From Hymenobacter sp. GOD-10R (GTDB lineage Bacteria; Bacteroidota; Bacteroidia; Cytophagales; Hymenobacteraceae), in assembly GCF_035609205.1 (NCBI RefSeq), contig NZ_CP141184.1, positions 3,562,501 to 3,626,500 on the forward strand: a DNA stretch of 64,000 nucleotides, written 5' to 3'. The position numbers and the translations under genes are program-made. Positions 1 through 9,212 of this stretch are shown piece after piece. Within the stretch, counting starts at the first letter, position 1, and the number at the start of each line of letters is the position of its first letter. A model generated the notes under the pieces. It did no database searches and was not told the origin of the DNA. It saw only the letters and a list, made by a program, of their open reading frames with translations.

Positions 1-2
1 CC

Positions 3-248
3 GGGGCACTGGCGGGCGTGGTTATGTTGGCCGCATTCCGTCGCAGCTTCCAGGCCGGGCCTCTTATTGCCATGGCCTTCATTCCGGCGGCAGCCCTCAT
101 CGGCGCGGGCTTAGTTGTGGGTCGCCCCGACCTAGCAGTAGAAGGCTTGGAACGGTTTGGCGCCGACTGGGGCTTTATTGTAAGCTTGGGGGTGCCATTC
201 TTATGGCTAAAGCAACGCTTTCTGCACCGCCGGCAGCCCTTGGTGTAA
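3..248 (+). CDS. C-terminal end of an unidentified membrane protein (5' truncated)
   Basis: The frame is open from the first bases of the window, so only the last 81 residues or so are seen and the true start lies upstream. The visible part has two hydrophobic stretches, one running from an IAMAFIPAAALIGAGLVVG-like segment and one near FIVSLGVPFLW, and ends in a basic tail (KQRFLHRRQPLV). This fits the last two transmembrane helices of an integral membrane protein with a cytoplasmic tail. I do not recognise the family. It converges on the next gene, and both end at one perfect palindrome. Confidence 0.55.
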   Translation, partial: GALAGVVMLAAFRRSFQAGPLIAMAFIPAAALIGAGLVVGRPDLAVEGLERFGADWGFIVSLGVPFLWLKQRFLHRRQPLV

Positions 249-261
249 GGTACCTAGGTCT

Positions 262-319
262 ACATTGTCCCGCATAAAAAAGCCCCTCGCGCGAGGGGCT
301 TTTTTATGCGGGACAATGT
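262..319. terminator. Perfect 58-bp palindrome, bidirectional terminator
   Basis: Positions 262-290 and 291-319 are exact reverse complements with no spacer. The GC core (AGCCCCTCGC/GCGAGGGGCT) is flanked by an A6 tract on one side and a T6 tract on the other, so each strand shows a stem followed by a U-run. It sits between two convergent genes (stops at 248 and 331) and should terminate both. Outside the A/T tracts the complementarity continues for another 13 bp per arm, more than a terminator needs. Confidence 0.9.
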
Positions 320-330
320 GTGTTTGAGGA

Positions 331-1212
331 TTATGACAACAGGTCGTGGGCGCTAGTCCAGGATAGCTGCGGATAGCGGCTGTTGTTAAGCGGCTCGTTT
401 TGCACGCCCATCATGCTAAGCACATACTGCATTTGCTGCCAAGCCGGGTAAAGCTCCTGCTCGCCTTCAGGGTGGGCAGCGCGGACCTGCTGGATGCGCG
501 AAGCTAGCTCGTCGCGTCCGCCTAGGCGAACCAGTTCAAACGGCGTTTTGTGTACCGCAGCGGCCACGGCGGCCAGTTCCGCTGGGCTAATTTGGAAGCT
601 AGCAATCCGCAAGAACCGGGGCGTATGCGCATCCAAGGCGGCCGCGGCCGTAAAGGCGGCGGTGTCGTCCATGGTGGTGAAATCAATGCGCCAATTGGCA
701 TCTTCCCAGTAGCTCACGCGCTTTTGCTTGAAATCAAGCAGCGTCACGCCGTATTGCAGCAGGTCGGCGAAGGCTCCGTTGAGCACCGACGTGCTAGCAA
801 TGGGCGCTTGATCCAGTCGCGCTCGAAACTCGCGGCGCAAATCGAAGTTGCGGTTGTCGCCGGCCGGAAGCTTGGTGAAGTCGCTCGAAAAGTCAGAGGG
901 AATGAAGCGCGGCACGCCCGCCGCCACGGCCGCCGTTAGCAATGCGGTTTGCGTGTCGACAATCACATCGCGGAGACCTTGCAGCACCGACACTACGCAG
1001 GCGGCCCCTTGGCACGCTTGCGTGAGCTGGGCAATATCCGTCATGTCGACGGTGATAAGCTGCGCGCCTTGCTCGGTGAGCTGGGCTACTTTCGCCGGAT
1101 CGGCTTCGGCGCGTACCAGCGCGCGGACGGCGGCGCCCTGCGCCAATAAATTCTTGATCAGGCGGCCACCTAGGTTGCCGGTACCACCCGCGACTACTAT
1201 CGTCTGTTGCAT
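331..1212 (-). CDS. NmrA-like NAD(P)-binding oxidoreductase
   Basis: A 293-residue soluble protein. Its N-terminus carries a Rossmann glycine motif (AGGTGNLGG, residues 8-16) of the atypical short-chain dehydrogenase type, followed by NmrA/isoflavone-reductase-like features (a DMTD segment, then PSDFSSDF near residue 105). Family members are NADPH-dependent reductases or redox-sensing NAD(P)-binding proteins; the substrate cannot be told from sequence. Length is normal for the family and there is no signal peptide, so it is cytoplasmic. It is monocistronic, diverging from the TonB receptor gene and converging on the upstream membrane-protein gene. Confidence 0.8.
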   Translation of the reverse strand: MQQTIVVAGGTGNLGGRLIKNLLAQGAAVRALVRAEADPAKVAQLTEQGAQLITVDMTDIAQLTQACQGAACVVSVLQGLRDVIVDTQTALLTAAVAAGVPRFIPSDFSSDFTKLPAGDNRNFDLRREFRARLDQAPIASTSVLNGAFADLLQYGVTLLDFKQKRVSYWEDANWRIDFTTMDDTAAFTAAAALDAHTPRFLRIASFQISPAELAAVAAAVHKTPFELVRLGGRDELASRIQQVRAAHPEGEQELYPAWQQMQYVLSMMGVQNEPLNNSRYPQLSWTSAHDLLS

Positions 1213-1633
1213 GAGCTTGCTGCTGAGAGTGCTGTGCGTGAAAAGTCAACCCATTCGTTGCGTTGAAGTGCAGGCAAAGGTCTGGCAACGAACCACGACG
1301 GGCTCATCAGTACTTGCTCTCTTCTTACAGATTCTTGCTGTTCTCGCCGGGTGTATCCACGCGCGGCAATTCGCGCTAGCCTAGCTCCTCTCCGGCGGCT
1401 TTTGCTCCTGCTTTTACCTCCTGTTAGGCTTTCGCTACTGAAGGCGTTGATAGTCTTCACGAGGCATTCTGAGGCCAGCAATGCAGCGGCGCTCTAAACG
1501 GTCAGATTACGCCAAATGTTCGTTTTAGCCCTGGTTTGACCCAAATCATAACAACAACATTGCATAGCCTTAATACTGTCTTTACACCTCGAAGGAACCT
1601 TTGCGCATCCAAATTCACCCCTTCCTCATACCA
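1213..1633. other. Divergent intergenic region, no further gene seen
   Basis: About 420 bases separate the divergent NmrA-like and TonB receptor genes and should hold both promoters. Open frames here lack family resemblance or are antisense shadows. I see no convincing -33/-7 pair. An imperfect inverted repeat (GCTCTAAACG near 1489, CGTTTTAGC near 1522) is the only structure noticed. Confidence 0.4.
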
Positions 1634-4600
1634 ATGCGCAAAAGCTCTATTCTCTTTCCTATTTGTTGCGTCGCGCTCAGTCCGCACCTAGGTTTTGGTC
1701 AGTCGACCGACGCCTCTATTTCGGGCCGGGTTGTCGACGAAAAAGGCATCATGCTGCCGGGCGTCACCATTGTGGTGCGCAACGAAGCCACTGGTTTTCA
1801 GACCAACACTGTAACCAACGGCGAAGGTCGCTACTTCCTGCGCCAACTGCCCCTGGGCAAGCCTTACAGCGTGCGAGCCAGCTACATCGGCTCAGCTACG
1901 CAGGTCAAAAATGAGCTGGCCCTAAACCTAGGTGACCAACTCGCCGTCGACTTCAAGATGCAGCCCTCAACGGTGGGACTGAACGAAGTGGTGGTGCGCG
2001 GCAACGCCTTGAACAGTCGTGTCGACCGCCTGGGCAGCAGCACAGCCATCACCGACCAAACCATCCGGCAGATTCCGACCCTGAACCGCAGCTTCACCAA
2101 CCTAGCTTCGCTGGCGCCCACCTCCAACGGCGGCAGCATCAGCGGGCAGCTCGCCTCTTCCACCAACTACCTCATCGATGGGGTAAGCGCGCGTAACAAC
2201 TTGACTTCGGGCGCCGTGGGCAACGGGCCGTACTCATTGTCGCTCGAAGCTATTCGCGAGTTTGAGGTAGCCACCAACGTGTACGATGTGACCCAGGGCC
2301 GGCAAGGCGGCGGCACCATTAGCGCCGTGACCAAATCGGGCACCAACACATTCACCGGCTCGGTATTCGACTACTACCGCGCCGACTTCCTGGCTAGCCC
2401 CTACGACATTCGCGGCAACCGACGCACCCAGAACTTCACCACCAATCAGTACGGCTTCAGCCTCGGCGGACCTATTATTAAGGACAAGCTCCACTTCTTC
2501 ACTGCCCTCGACCGGCAAGATCAGTCGGCGCCGTTCTTCATTGCCGATATTAAGTCCGACGCCGATGCAAATGCGCTCGGCATCAGCAAAGGCGCCTTAG
2601 ATACGGTGGTAACTATTGCCCGCAACAAGTACGGCGTGAGCAACGCGAAGCAAACCGGCGAGTTTGGCCGCAAGACGCTGGCAAACACCTTCTTCGCCCG
2701 CCTCGACTGGCAGATCAACGAGAAGAACCGCCTGACGCTGCGCAACAACTACAGCGACTGGAATAACCCCAACAGCACCGACGACAACTCCGCCATCAAC
2801 CTGTATGAGGTGTACGGCAACTTTAAGTCGCGGGAAAACAGCACCCTCGCTTCGCTGCGCACGCAGTTCTCGCCCAACCTGCTGAACGAGCTGAAGGTGC
2901 AGTACCAAACCGTGAAGCGCGACTACACGCCCAACGATGAGCTGCCTTCGGCCAACATTCCGCGCGCCATCGTGACGGTGCGCTCGCGCCTCCCCAACGG
3001 CCGCCAGGGCAGCACCTCGGTGCAGCTCGGTGGGCAACGCTTCACCCCCGAAAATAACCTGGAAAACCAGATTCAGCTGGTGAATACCACCTACCTGACC
3101 AAGGGCCGCTACAACTTCACCTTCGGCACCGACAACACCCTTACCTACCTCGATACCTATATTTCGAGCGAGCAGAATGGGCGTTTCGTGTTCAATAGCT
3201 TGCAGGAATTCGACAACCTGAACCCGTCGCGCTACGCCCGGGAGGTGCCGCTGCAAGGCATTCCGTCGGTGCAGCAGTACGTGCTGAACACCTCACTCTT
3301 TGGGCAGATGCAGTACAACCCGCTGCCGCACGTAGAGGCCATCCTAGGGTTGCGTTGGGACATGACGAGCTACCTGACGGCCGGCGCCTACAACCCGGTG
3401 GTGCAGGAAGCCCTCGGTTTGCGCACCAACAACAACCCCACCGACTGGAACAACATCCAGCCCCGCGTGCAGCTGACCTGGGACGTGAAGGGTGAGCGGA
3501 AGAGCATCATTCGCCTGGGTGGCGGCATTTTCTCGGCTAACCCCGTGAACTACGCTCAGGTAAACAACATCCAGAACAGCGGTACTAAGGTGGCTTCTAT
3601 CGACGTGACGCGGCCCTCGACGGGGACGAACCCCGTGCCCCGCCCCGACTTCCCGGCCTACCGCGCCGACCCGAACACGGCGCCTGGCTTGCTGCCCGGC
3701 GTACCGTACGTATCGACCATCAACCTGAACAACAAGGATCTACAAGTTCCGAATATCTACAAAGCCAACCTCAGCATCAACCGGATGGTGGGCAGCTGGC
3801 TGCGGGTGGGCGCTAACTTCCTCGTCTCCTACACCAAGGACAACTACGTGTACCTGGACCGAAACCTAGTGGACCAGCCCTACTTCACGCTCAGCAATGA
3901 AGCGGGCCGCGGCGTATTCGTGCCGGCCAACACCATCACCACAGCGGGTATTACGAACAACGTGCTAGGTCGCAAAACCCAGGCTGTGGGCCGCACGCTG
4001 GAGTTCACCAACGGAGCCAAATCGTACCAGATGGCCATGGTGTTCGATGCCGAAGCGCGCTACTTCCGCGACGGTTTCTTCAACGCGAGCTACACCTGGA
4101 ACTCGACCCGCGACAATACTTCCTACAACGGCAACGTGGCCAACACGTCCACGTTCCGCCCCATCAAGTCGGACCCGCGCAGCCTGAGCGAAATCAACTA
4201 TTCCGATAACCAGTTCCGCCACAAGGTGGTGTTCTTCGGCACTACGCCCACGGTGAAAGGCTTTGCCCTGAGCGGCCGCTTCACCGGCCTCGGCGGCACG
4301 CGCTACTCGCTCACGGTGGATGCCGATATTAACGGCGACTTCGTGGGTGGCCCCGGCACCGACAACGACCTAGCCTTTGTGTTCGACCCGAACAGCCCCG
4401 AAACGGACCCTGCCGTGGCCGCTTCCATGCAGAAGGTGCTCGACAACCCCGACAACCGCGCCAAGGACTACATCCGCCGCAGCCTAGGTTCTATTGCTGA
4501 CCGCAACGGAGGCGTCAACCCTTTCTCCGGCACCTTTGATGTGCGTCTGCAAAAGACCTTCAAGACGTTTAAAACGCAAGCCTTCACCTTCAGCGTCGAC

Positions 4601-4795
4601 GTGTTCAACTTCGCCAACCTGCTTAATAAAGACTGGGGCGTGAACTACAACCTAGGTCAGCAGAACCTGATGTCGGTCACGGGCTTCAACCAAACCACGC
4701 GCCGCTACACTTACCGCGTGAACGAGAACGTGGGCACCACCAACCAGAACGGCACGCCCTACCAGATTCAGCTCGGCGCCCGGTATTCGTTCTAA
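1634..4795 (+). CDS. TonB-dependent outer-membrane receptor (carboxypeptidase-regulatory-like N-terminus)
   Basis: About 1053 residues. The ATG at 1634 gives a clean signal peptide (MRKSSILFPICCVALSPHLGFGQ); an in-frame TTG at 1601 would add 11 residues ahead of it and is less likely. After the signal come a CarboxypepD_reg-like Ig fold (ISGRVVDEKGIMLPGVTIVV...), the segment LNEVVVRG that leads into the TonB plug, and a long beta-barrel ending in the aromatic terminus LGARYSF. This is the Oar-like/TonB receptor class of Bacteroidota. The ligand is unknown; no SusD gene follows. A secreted phosphodiesterase gene lies downstream on the same strand across a large inverted repeat. Confidence 0.85.
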   Translation: MRKSSILFPICCVALSPHLGFGQSTDASISGRVVDEKGIMLPGVTIVVRNEATGFQTNTVTNGEGRYFLRQLPLGKPYSVRASYIGSATQVKNELALNLGDQLAVDFKMQPSTVGLNEVVVRGNALNSRVDRLGSSTAITDQTIRQIPTLNRSFTNLASLAPTSNGGSISGQLASSTNYLIDGVSARNNLTSGAVGNGPYSLSLEAIREFEVATNVYDVTQGRQGGGTISAVTKSGTNTFTGSVFDYYRADFLASPYDIRGNRRTQNFTTNQYGFSLGGPIIKDKLHFFTALDRQDQSAPFFIADIKSDADANALGISKGALDTVVTIARNKYGVSNAKQTGEFGRKTLANTFFARLDWQINEKNRLTLRNNYSDWNNPNSTDDNSAINLYEVYGNFKSRENSTLASLRTQFSPNLLNELKVQYQTVKRDYTPNDELPSANIPRAIVTVRSRLPNGRQGSTSVQLGGQRFTPENNLENQIQLVNTTYLTKGRYNFTFGTDNTLTYLDTYISSEQNGRFVFNSLQEFDNLNPSRYAREVPLQGIPSVQQYVLNTSLFGQMQYNPLPHVEAILGLRWDMTSYLTAGAYNPVVQEALGLRTNNNPTDWNNIQPRVQLTWDVKGERKSIIRLGGGIFSANPVNYAQVNNIQNSGTKVASIDVTRPSTGTNPVPRPDFPAYRADPNTAPGLLPGVPYVSTINLNNKDLQVPNIYKANLSINRMVGSWLRVGANFLVSYTKDNYVYLDRNLVDQPYFTLSNEAGRGVFVPANTITTAGITNNVLGRKTQAVGRTLEFTNGAKSYQMAMVFDAEARYFRDGFFNASYTWNSTRDNTSYNGNVANTSTFRPIKSDPRSLSEINYSDNQFRHKVVFFGTTPTVKGFALSGRFTGLGGTRYSLTVDADINGDFVGGPGTDNDLAFVFDPNSPETDPAVAASMQKVLDNPDNRAKDYIRRSLGSIADRNGGVNPFSGTFDVRLQKTFKTFKTQAFTFSVDVFNFANLLNKDWGVNYNLGQQNLMSVTGFNQTTRRYTYRVNENVGTTNQNGTPYQIQLGARYSF

Positions 4796-4800
4796 CGGAG

Positions 4801-4948
4801 CGCCTCACCCCCCGGCCCCCTCTCCAAAAGAGAGGGGGAGCCGAGGAGGCAACAAATAGTGGGCAATTGTTCACTATTCCTTGCTACCCGCTCATTGCTC
4901 GTCTGGCTCCCCCTCTCCTTTTCGGAGAGGGGGCCGGGGGGTGAGGCG
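4801..4948. repeat. Inverted doublet of a GC-rich palindromic (REP-like) element
   Basis: The arms 4801-4842 and 4905-4948 are near-perfect reverse complements, differing by a 2-nt length change and one base. Each arm is itself a hairpin, with a CCCCCTCTC tract facing GAGAGGGGG across an AAAA or TTTTC loop. The 62-nt spacer holds another small hairpin (AATAGTG/CACTATT). This is the architecture of paired REP elements. It lies between the TonB receptor stop and the phosphodiesterase start, so it will be in their intergenic RNA. Confidence 0.8.
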
Positions 4949-4978
4949 CCCCGCTTGCACAACCTCAACTCCACAACC

Positions 4979-6343
4979 ATGAAATCCTTCCTCACGACTC
5001 TCGGCCTAGGTCTTGGCCTTACATTTTCCTCCTTTGGCCAATCAGCCAAACACGTTGTGCTGATCAGCATCGACGGCTTTCGTCCTGACTTTTATCGCGA
5101 AGCCAAGTGGCCCACGCCTAACTTGCAGCACATGGCCGCCCATGGCACCTCGGCTGATGGCGTGCGGGGCGTGTTTCCGAGCGTCACGTATCCGTCGCAC
5201 ACCACGCTTATCACGGGCGTGGCGCCGGCTGAGCACGGCATTTACTACAACTCGCCGTTCGAGCCCGATGGCGCTACGGGTCGCTGGTATTGGGAGGAAA
5301 ACCTGATCAAAACGCCCACCCTGTGGGATGCCGTGCACGAGGCGGGCCTGAAATCGGCTTCGGTGCAGTGGCCGGTGTCGGTGGGCGCGCCTATCGACTA
5401 CAACGTGCCGGAGTTTTGGTCGCTTGACAAGAACATGGACCGCCTCACGCCCATCCGCCAGCAGACCACGCCCAAGGGCTTGTTTGAGGAAATTGAGCTG
5501 AACGCCACCGGCAAGCTCACCGCCCGCGATATGAGCAGCGACTATGTGAGTGAAGACGAGAACGACAGTCGCATCGCCGCCTACTTGCTCGAAACCTACA
5601 AGCCGGCGCTGCTTACCATCCACATCTTCGGCGTCGACCACGCGGAGCACCAAGACGGTCGCGATGGGGAGCACGTGCGTAAGGCCCTAGCCACCGCCGA
5701 CTGGGCCGTGGGTAACATCGTAGAAGCCCTCGCCAAAGCCGGCATCGACAAGGAAACCGCCGTGATAGTAACCGGTGACCACGGCTTCGTCGACATCAAC
5801 ACGACCCTAGCCCCGAATGTGGTATTGGCTCAAAACGGTTTGTACAACGCCGAAAAAGGCGACTGGAAGGCGCAATTTCATACTTCCGGCGCCGCGGCGT
5901 TCTTGATGTTGAAAGACAAAAAGGACAAGAAGACCGTCGCACAGGTACGCAGCTTGCTCGTCAAACTGCCCGTCGATCAGCAGAAGCTGTTCCGGGTAGT
6001 GGAGCGCCCTGAGCTTGATAAAATTGGTGCTGACCCGAACGCGGTGCTAGCCCTCGCGCCTGTGCTCGGCGTGTCCATGAGCGCGGCGCGGGAGGGCGCG
6101 GTAGTGCGGCCAGGCAAAGGCGGCACCCACGGCTTCTTCCCCGATAACACGCAGATTCAGACCGGGTTTATCGGCTTCGGACCGGGCTTTACGGCTGGGC
6201 AGGTTATCCCGCAAATGGCCTTGCAAGACGTGGCACCACGCGCAGCGAGCCTGCTAGGTCTACCCTGGCCCACTGCCACCAAATCGACGACCAAAACTAC
6301 CACAAGCCAACTCACTGACAATAAAGCAAATGATGACAAATAG
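4979..6343 (+). CDS. Secreted ENPP-type phosphodiesterase / nucleotide pyrophosphatase
   Basis: 454 residues. The ATG at 4979 gives a signal peptide (MKSFLTTLGLGLGLTFSSFGQS); the frame extends upstream only through the repeat, so this start is preferred. Alkaline-phosphatase-superfamily signatures of the type I phosphodiesterase family are visible: metal ligand D32 in LISIDGFRPD, probable nucleophile T70 in FPSVTYPSHTTLITG, a DHAEHQDG metal site and VTGDHGFVD. Such enzymes hydrolyse phosphodiester or pyrophosphate bonds of nucleotides or phospholipids outside the cytoplasm. The gene follows the TonB receptor on the same strand and may be co-transcribed. A strong terminator lies about 150 nt downstream. 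Confidence 0.85.
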   Translation: MKSFLTTLGLGLGLTFSSFGQSAKHVVLISIDGFRPDFYREAKWPTPNLQHMAAHGTSADGVRGVFPSVTYPSHTTLITGVAPAEHGIYYNSPFEPDGATGRWYWEENLIKTPTLWDAVHEAGLKSASVQWPVSVGAPIDYNVPEFWSLDKNMDRLTPIRQQTTPKGLFEEIELNATGKLTARDMSSDYVSEDENDSRIAAYLLETYKPALLTIHIFGVDHAEHQDGRDGEHVRKALATADWAVGNIVEALAKAGIDKETAVIVTGDHGFVDINTTLAPNVVLAQNGLYNAEKGDWKAQFHTSGAAAFLMLKDKKDKKTVAQVRSLLVKLPVDQQKLFRVVERPELDKIGADPNAVLALAPVLGVSMSAAREGAVVRPGKGGTHGFFPDNTQIQTGFIGFGPGFTAGQVIPQMALQDVAPRAASLLGLPWPTATKSTTKTTTSQLTDNKANDDK

Positions 6344-6735
6344 TTAGCAGGCTCGGCGGATCAACCATTCTACCGATCTAGTGCTGGGGCCAATTGGCCA
6401 TGCACCGCCGTTTGGGTTATATACATTGCTTCACTCAAACTGTGGCAGGTGGCCGAGCTTGGCGCTGATCTGCAAACTTGCTAAGCTAGGTTCTTATAAG
6501 GCCGTCCTCTCTTCTATTGGTTGAGAGGACGGCCTTTTTCATAGTGAAACGGTGAGTACTTGCGCCGTAGCTGTCGGGTGTGGCTTTGCGCAGCTCATAG
6601 AGCAGAAAGCGCCGCCTAAGTTTAGCACGCAACTGCTTCTCATTCGGAAAGTGGGCAGCAGGATAATAATTGAGGCAACTACCAGAAGAAATCCGCATCT
6701 TTTTGGCGTTTGTCGCTCTTATCTACTATCTGTTC
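6344..6735. other. Intergenic region with terminator, no extra gene seen
   Basis: It holds the terminator at 6498-6539 and then the presumed promoter and leader of the GH51 gene. Open frames here continue into the GH51 frame or overlap it and look spurious. Confidence 0.4.
6498..6539 (+). terminator. Rho-independent terminator of the phosphodiesterase gene
   Basis: A perfect 14-bp stem (6498-6511 with 6523-6536, AAGGCCGTCCTCTC and its complement) closes an 11-nt loop and is followed by a T-run. Confidence 0.85.
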
Positions 6736-8871
6736 ATGAAAAAACCCACTACCAAAACAACACTTGCCCGGGCGAGCGTTGGCGTGCTAACGCTGCTAGG
6801 CCTGACCTTTCCCCCCGCGCAGGCCCAGAAGCCCACCCTCACCCTCGACTTCTCCAAGCCCAGCGCCGCGGTAAGCCCAATGCTCTACGGCTTGATGACT
6901 GAGGAAATTAACCACTCCTACGACGGAGGGTTGTACGCCGAGCTTATCAGCAACCGCATCTTCAAGGACAACCCCGCCGCGCCCGATGGCTGGAGTCTTG
7001 TGCAAGAGGGTGCGGACTCCAAAGGTGCCATCAAGCTGATGGCGGCCACCCTAGACAACGTTCCCTTCCCCGAGCGTCGTCACGCCATCAACGAAGCGCT
7101 GACTACCTGCCTGCGCCTGACCGTAGAGAAGGCCGGTGGCCGTGTTGGCGTGGCCAATGAGGGCTACTGGGGCATCCCGGTGAAGCCCGCCACTACCTAT
7201 CAAGCCTCGTTTTACCTGAAAGGCTCCGGCAGTGTGCCGCCGCCCCGTCAACGGCCTGGCCAACCCGCCCCACCCGCTGAGCCCGTGATTGAGGACCAAA
7301 CCGCCGGTCCTATCACGGTGAGCATCGAAAGCAACGACGGCAAAACCGTGTACGCCACCGGCACCGTCAACCTGGAGAAAAGCGTCTACTGGAAAAAGTA
7401 TAACCTGGCGCTGACTACCAGCGCCAACGTGAAACCCACGAAAGACGCTCGGTTTGTTATTTCCACCAACCGCCCGGGGCTCTATTATTTCAACCTCGTT
7501 TCGCTGTTTCCGCCTACGTACAACAACCGCCCTAACGGCAACCGGCCGGATCTGATGCAGATGATGGTGGATATGAAGCCGACGTTCTTGCGGTTTCCGG
7601 GCGGCAACTACCTGGAAGGCCCCCTAATTACTGACGCCTTTCCTTGGAAAACGACCCTAGGTCCGCTGGAAAGCCGACCAGGCCATCGGGGCTCATGGGG
7701 CTACCGCGCCTCCGATGGCATGGGCCTGATGGAGTTCTTATTGTGGTGCGAGGACATAAAAGCCGAGCCGTTGCTGGGCGTATATGCTGGTTATTCCCTG
7801 AACGGAGACCATATCGACGCTGGTCCGCTGCTGAAGCCCCACGTGGAAGATGCCCTGAACGAAATCGAGTACGTGATGGGCGACGTCTCCACCTACTGGG
7901 GCGCCAAGCGCGCCGCCGACGGTCACCCGGCGCCCTTCAAACTGCGCTACATCGAGATTGGCAACGAAGACTGGTTTGACCGCAGCAACAGCTACGACGG
8001 CCGTTTCAATCAGTTTCGGACGGCTATCGAGGCCAAATACCCGCAGCTGCACTGCATTTCTACCATCGCCGATGCCCAGTTCCCGACCATGAAAGTGACG
8101 ACCGGCAAAAAGCCAGAAATCCTGGACGAGCACTACTACCGCAACTCCTGGGACATGTGGCACAACGCGTCGCAATACGACAGCTATGACCGCAGCGGAC
8201 CTAAAATTTTCGTGGGCGAGTGGGCTACGCGGGAAGGAGTTCCGACCACAAACTTAAACGCCGCACTAGGCGACGCCGCTTGGATGACCGGTATGGAACG
8301 CAACGCGGACCTCATTGTCATGTCGTGCTACGCACCCTTGTTTGTCAATGTCAATACGGCTACTGCCACCGCCAAAAAGGCTTGGCAGTGGGATTCGGAC
8401 CTAATTGGCTACGACGCCCTGACCAGCTACGGTTCGCCCTCCTACTACGTCCAGAAGCTGTTCAGCGAATACCTAGGTACCGAAACCGTGCCCACGACGG
8501 GAGCCAACATCCCGATGCGTGAGCGGCCGCGCACCAAGCGCGATAGTACCGAGGGCACCACCCCAAAGCCCGTGCCTTCCTTGTTCTATGCCGCCACCAA
8601 GGATGCTAAAACGGGCGCGGTTTACTTGAAAATGGTGAACACCACGGGGCAGAAACAGCCCGTTGACATCAACTTGACAGGAGCCTCCAAAGTAGCCTCA
8701 ACGGCAACGCTGGTGGTACTCAAAGGCGCCAAGCCGGAAGACACAAACTCTATCACGGAGCCAAAGAAGATCGTGCCGGTCACCTCGAAAATTAAGCGGG
8801 TGGCGCCTCGCTTCACCCGGACGCTAGACCCGTATTCGGTCACGATCCTGCAACTGCAAGCCGGCTCATAG
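6736..8871 (+). CDS. Secreted alpha-L-arabinofuranosidase, GH51
   Basis: 711 residues from the ATG at 6736, chosen because it opens a signal peptide (MKKPTTKTTLARASVGVLTLLGLTFPPAQAQ). The GH51 catalytic residues are visible: acid/base E411 in IEIGNEDWF and nucleophile E495 in FVGEWATRE. Residues of roughly 130-265 look like an inserted carbohydrate-binding beta-sandwich, as in large plant-like GH51 enzymes, and a beta-sheet domain ends the protein. The enzyme removes arabinofuranosyl residues from arabinan, arabinoxylan or pectin side chains, probably in the periplasm or at the surface. With the pectate lyase downstream it suggests pectin/arabinan use. Confidence 0.9.
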   Translation: MKKPTTKTTLARASVGVLTLLGLTFPPAQAQKPTLTLDFSKPSAAVSPMLYGLMTEEINHSYDGGLYAELISNRIFKDNPAAPDGWSLVQEGADSKGAIKLMAATLDNVPFPERRHAINEALTTCLRLTVEKAGGRVGVANEGYWGIPVKPATTYQASFYLKGSGSVPPPRQRPGQPAPPAEPVIEDQTAGPITVSIESNDGKTVYATGTVNLEKSVYWKKYNLALTTSANVKPTKDARFVISTNRPGLYYFNLVSLFPPTYNNRPNGNRPDLMQMMVDMKPTFLRFPGGNYLEGPLITDAFPWKTTLGPLESRPGHRGSWGYRASDGMGLMEFLLWCEDIKAEPLLGVYAGYSLNGDHIDAGPLLKPHVEDALNEIEYVMGDVSTYWGAKRAADGHPAPFKLRYIEIGNEDWFDRSNSYDGRFNQFRTAIEAKYPQLHCISTIADAQFPTMKVTTGKKPEILDEHYYRNSWDMWHNASQYDSYDRSGPKIFVGEWATREGVPTTNLNAALGDAAWMTGMERNADLIVMSCYAPLFVNVNTATATAKKAWQWDSDLIGYDALTSYGSPSYYVQKLFSEYLGTETVPTTGANIPMRERPRTKRDSTEGTTPKPVPSLFYAATKDAKTGAVYLKMVNTTGQKQPVDINLTGASKVASTATLVVLKGAKPEDTNSITEPKKIVPVTSKIKRVAPRFTRTLDPYSVTILQLQAGS

Positions 8872-9212
8872 AGCATCTGCTGCCCCGGTGCACTTCGCAC
8901 GCCATTAACCAAACGCCCGACCTAGGTTCAACTTAGGTCGGGCGTTTGGTTAATGGTCATGGGCATATAGCGCGGGCTACTTACTCTCGTTACTGTACCT
9001 AGCCTGCACGCCAGCGGCCACTTATAACTTCCCGGCATTTTACCTGAAGCTCAGCAGAGTACAGGAGAGTTTAGCTAGGTTAACCTAGCTCTTTTACCTC
9101 CACACCCTGCTTGCTGACCCGCGCAATCGGCTTTGGTCAAATTCTGCTCTGCTTGCCCTGCCGGCAAGCCCCCGACGTTTTAAAACCCCACCAAAACAAA
9201 CTTTCCTAGCAG
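8872..9212. other. Intergenic region with long hairpin and CTAG palindrome
   Basis: It contains the hairpin at 8902-8956 and a perfect 18-bp palindrome AGCTAGGTTAACCTAGCT at 9073-9090, about 120 nt before the pectate lyase start. The palindrome could be an operator or simply a product of CTAG enrichment. No gene is seen. Confidence 0.5.
8902..8956 (+). terminator. Long hairpin after the GH51 gene (27-bp arms, one mismatch)
   Basis: Positions 8902-8928 and 8930-8956 are reverse complements except for one base, with a one-base spacer, 30 nt after the GH51 stop. There is no U-run, so it may act as a 3'-end stabiliser or processing site rather than a classical terminator. Confidence 0.65.

Noticed and set aside
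2597..3256. Long antisense frame inside the TonB receptor gene
   Set aside because: Shadow of a GC-rich gene with His/Val/Gly/Arg bias typical of antisense frames.
4859..4978. 40-codon extension of the phosphodiesterase
   Set aside because: It reads through the palindromic repeat and would bury the signal peptide.
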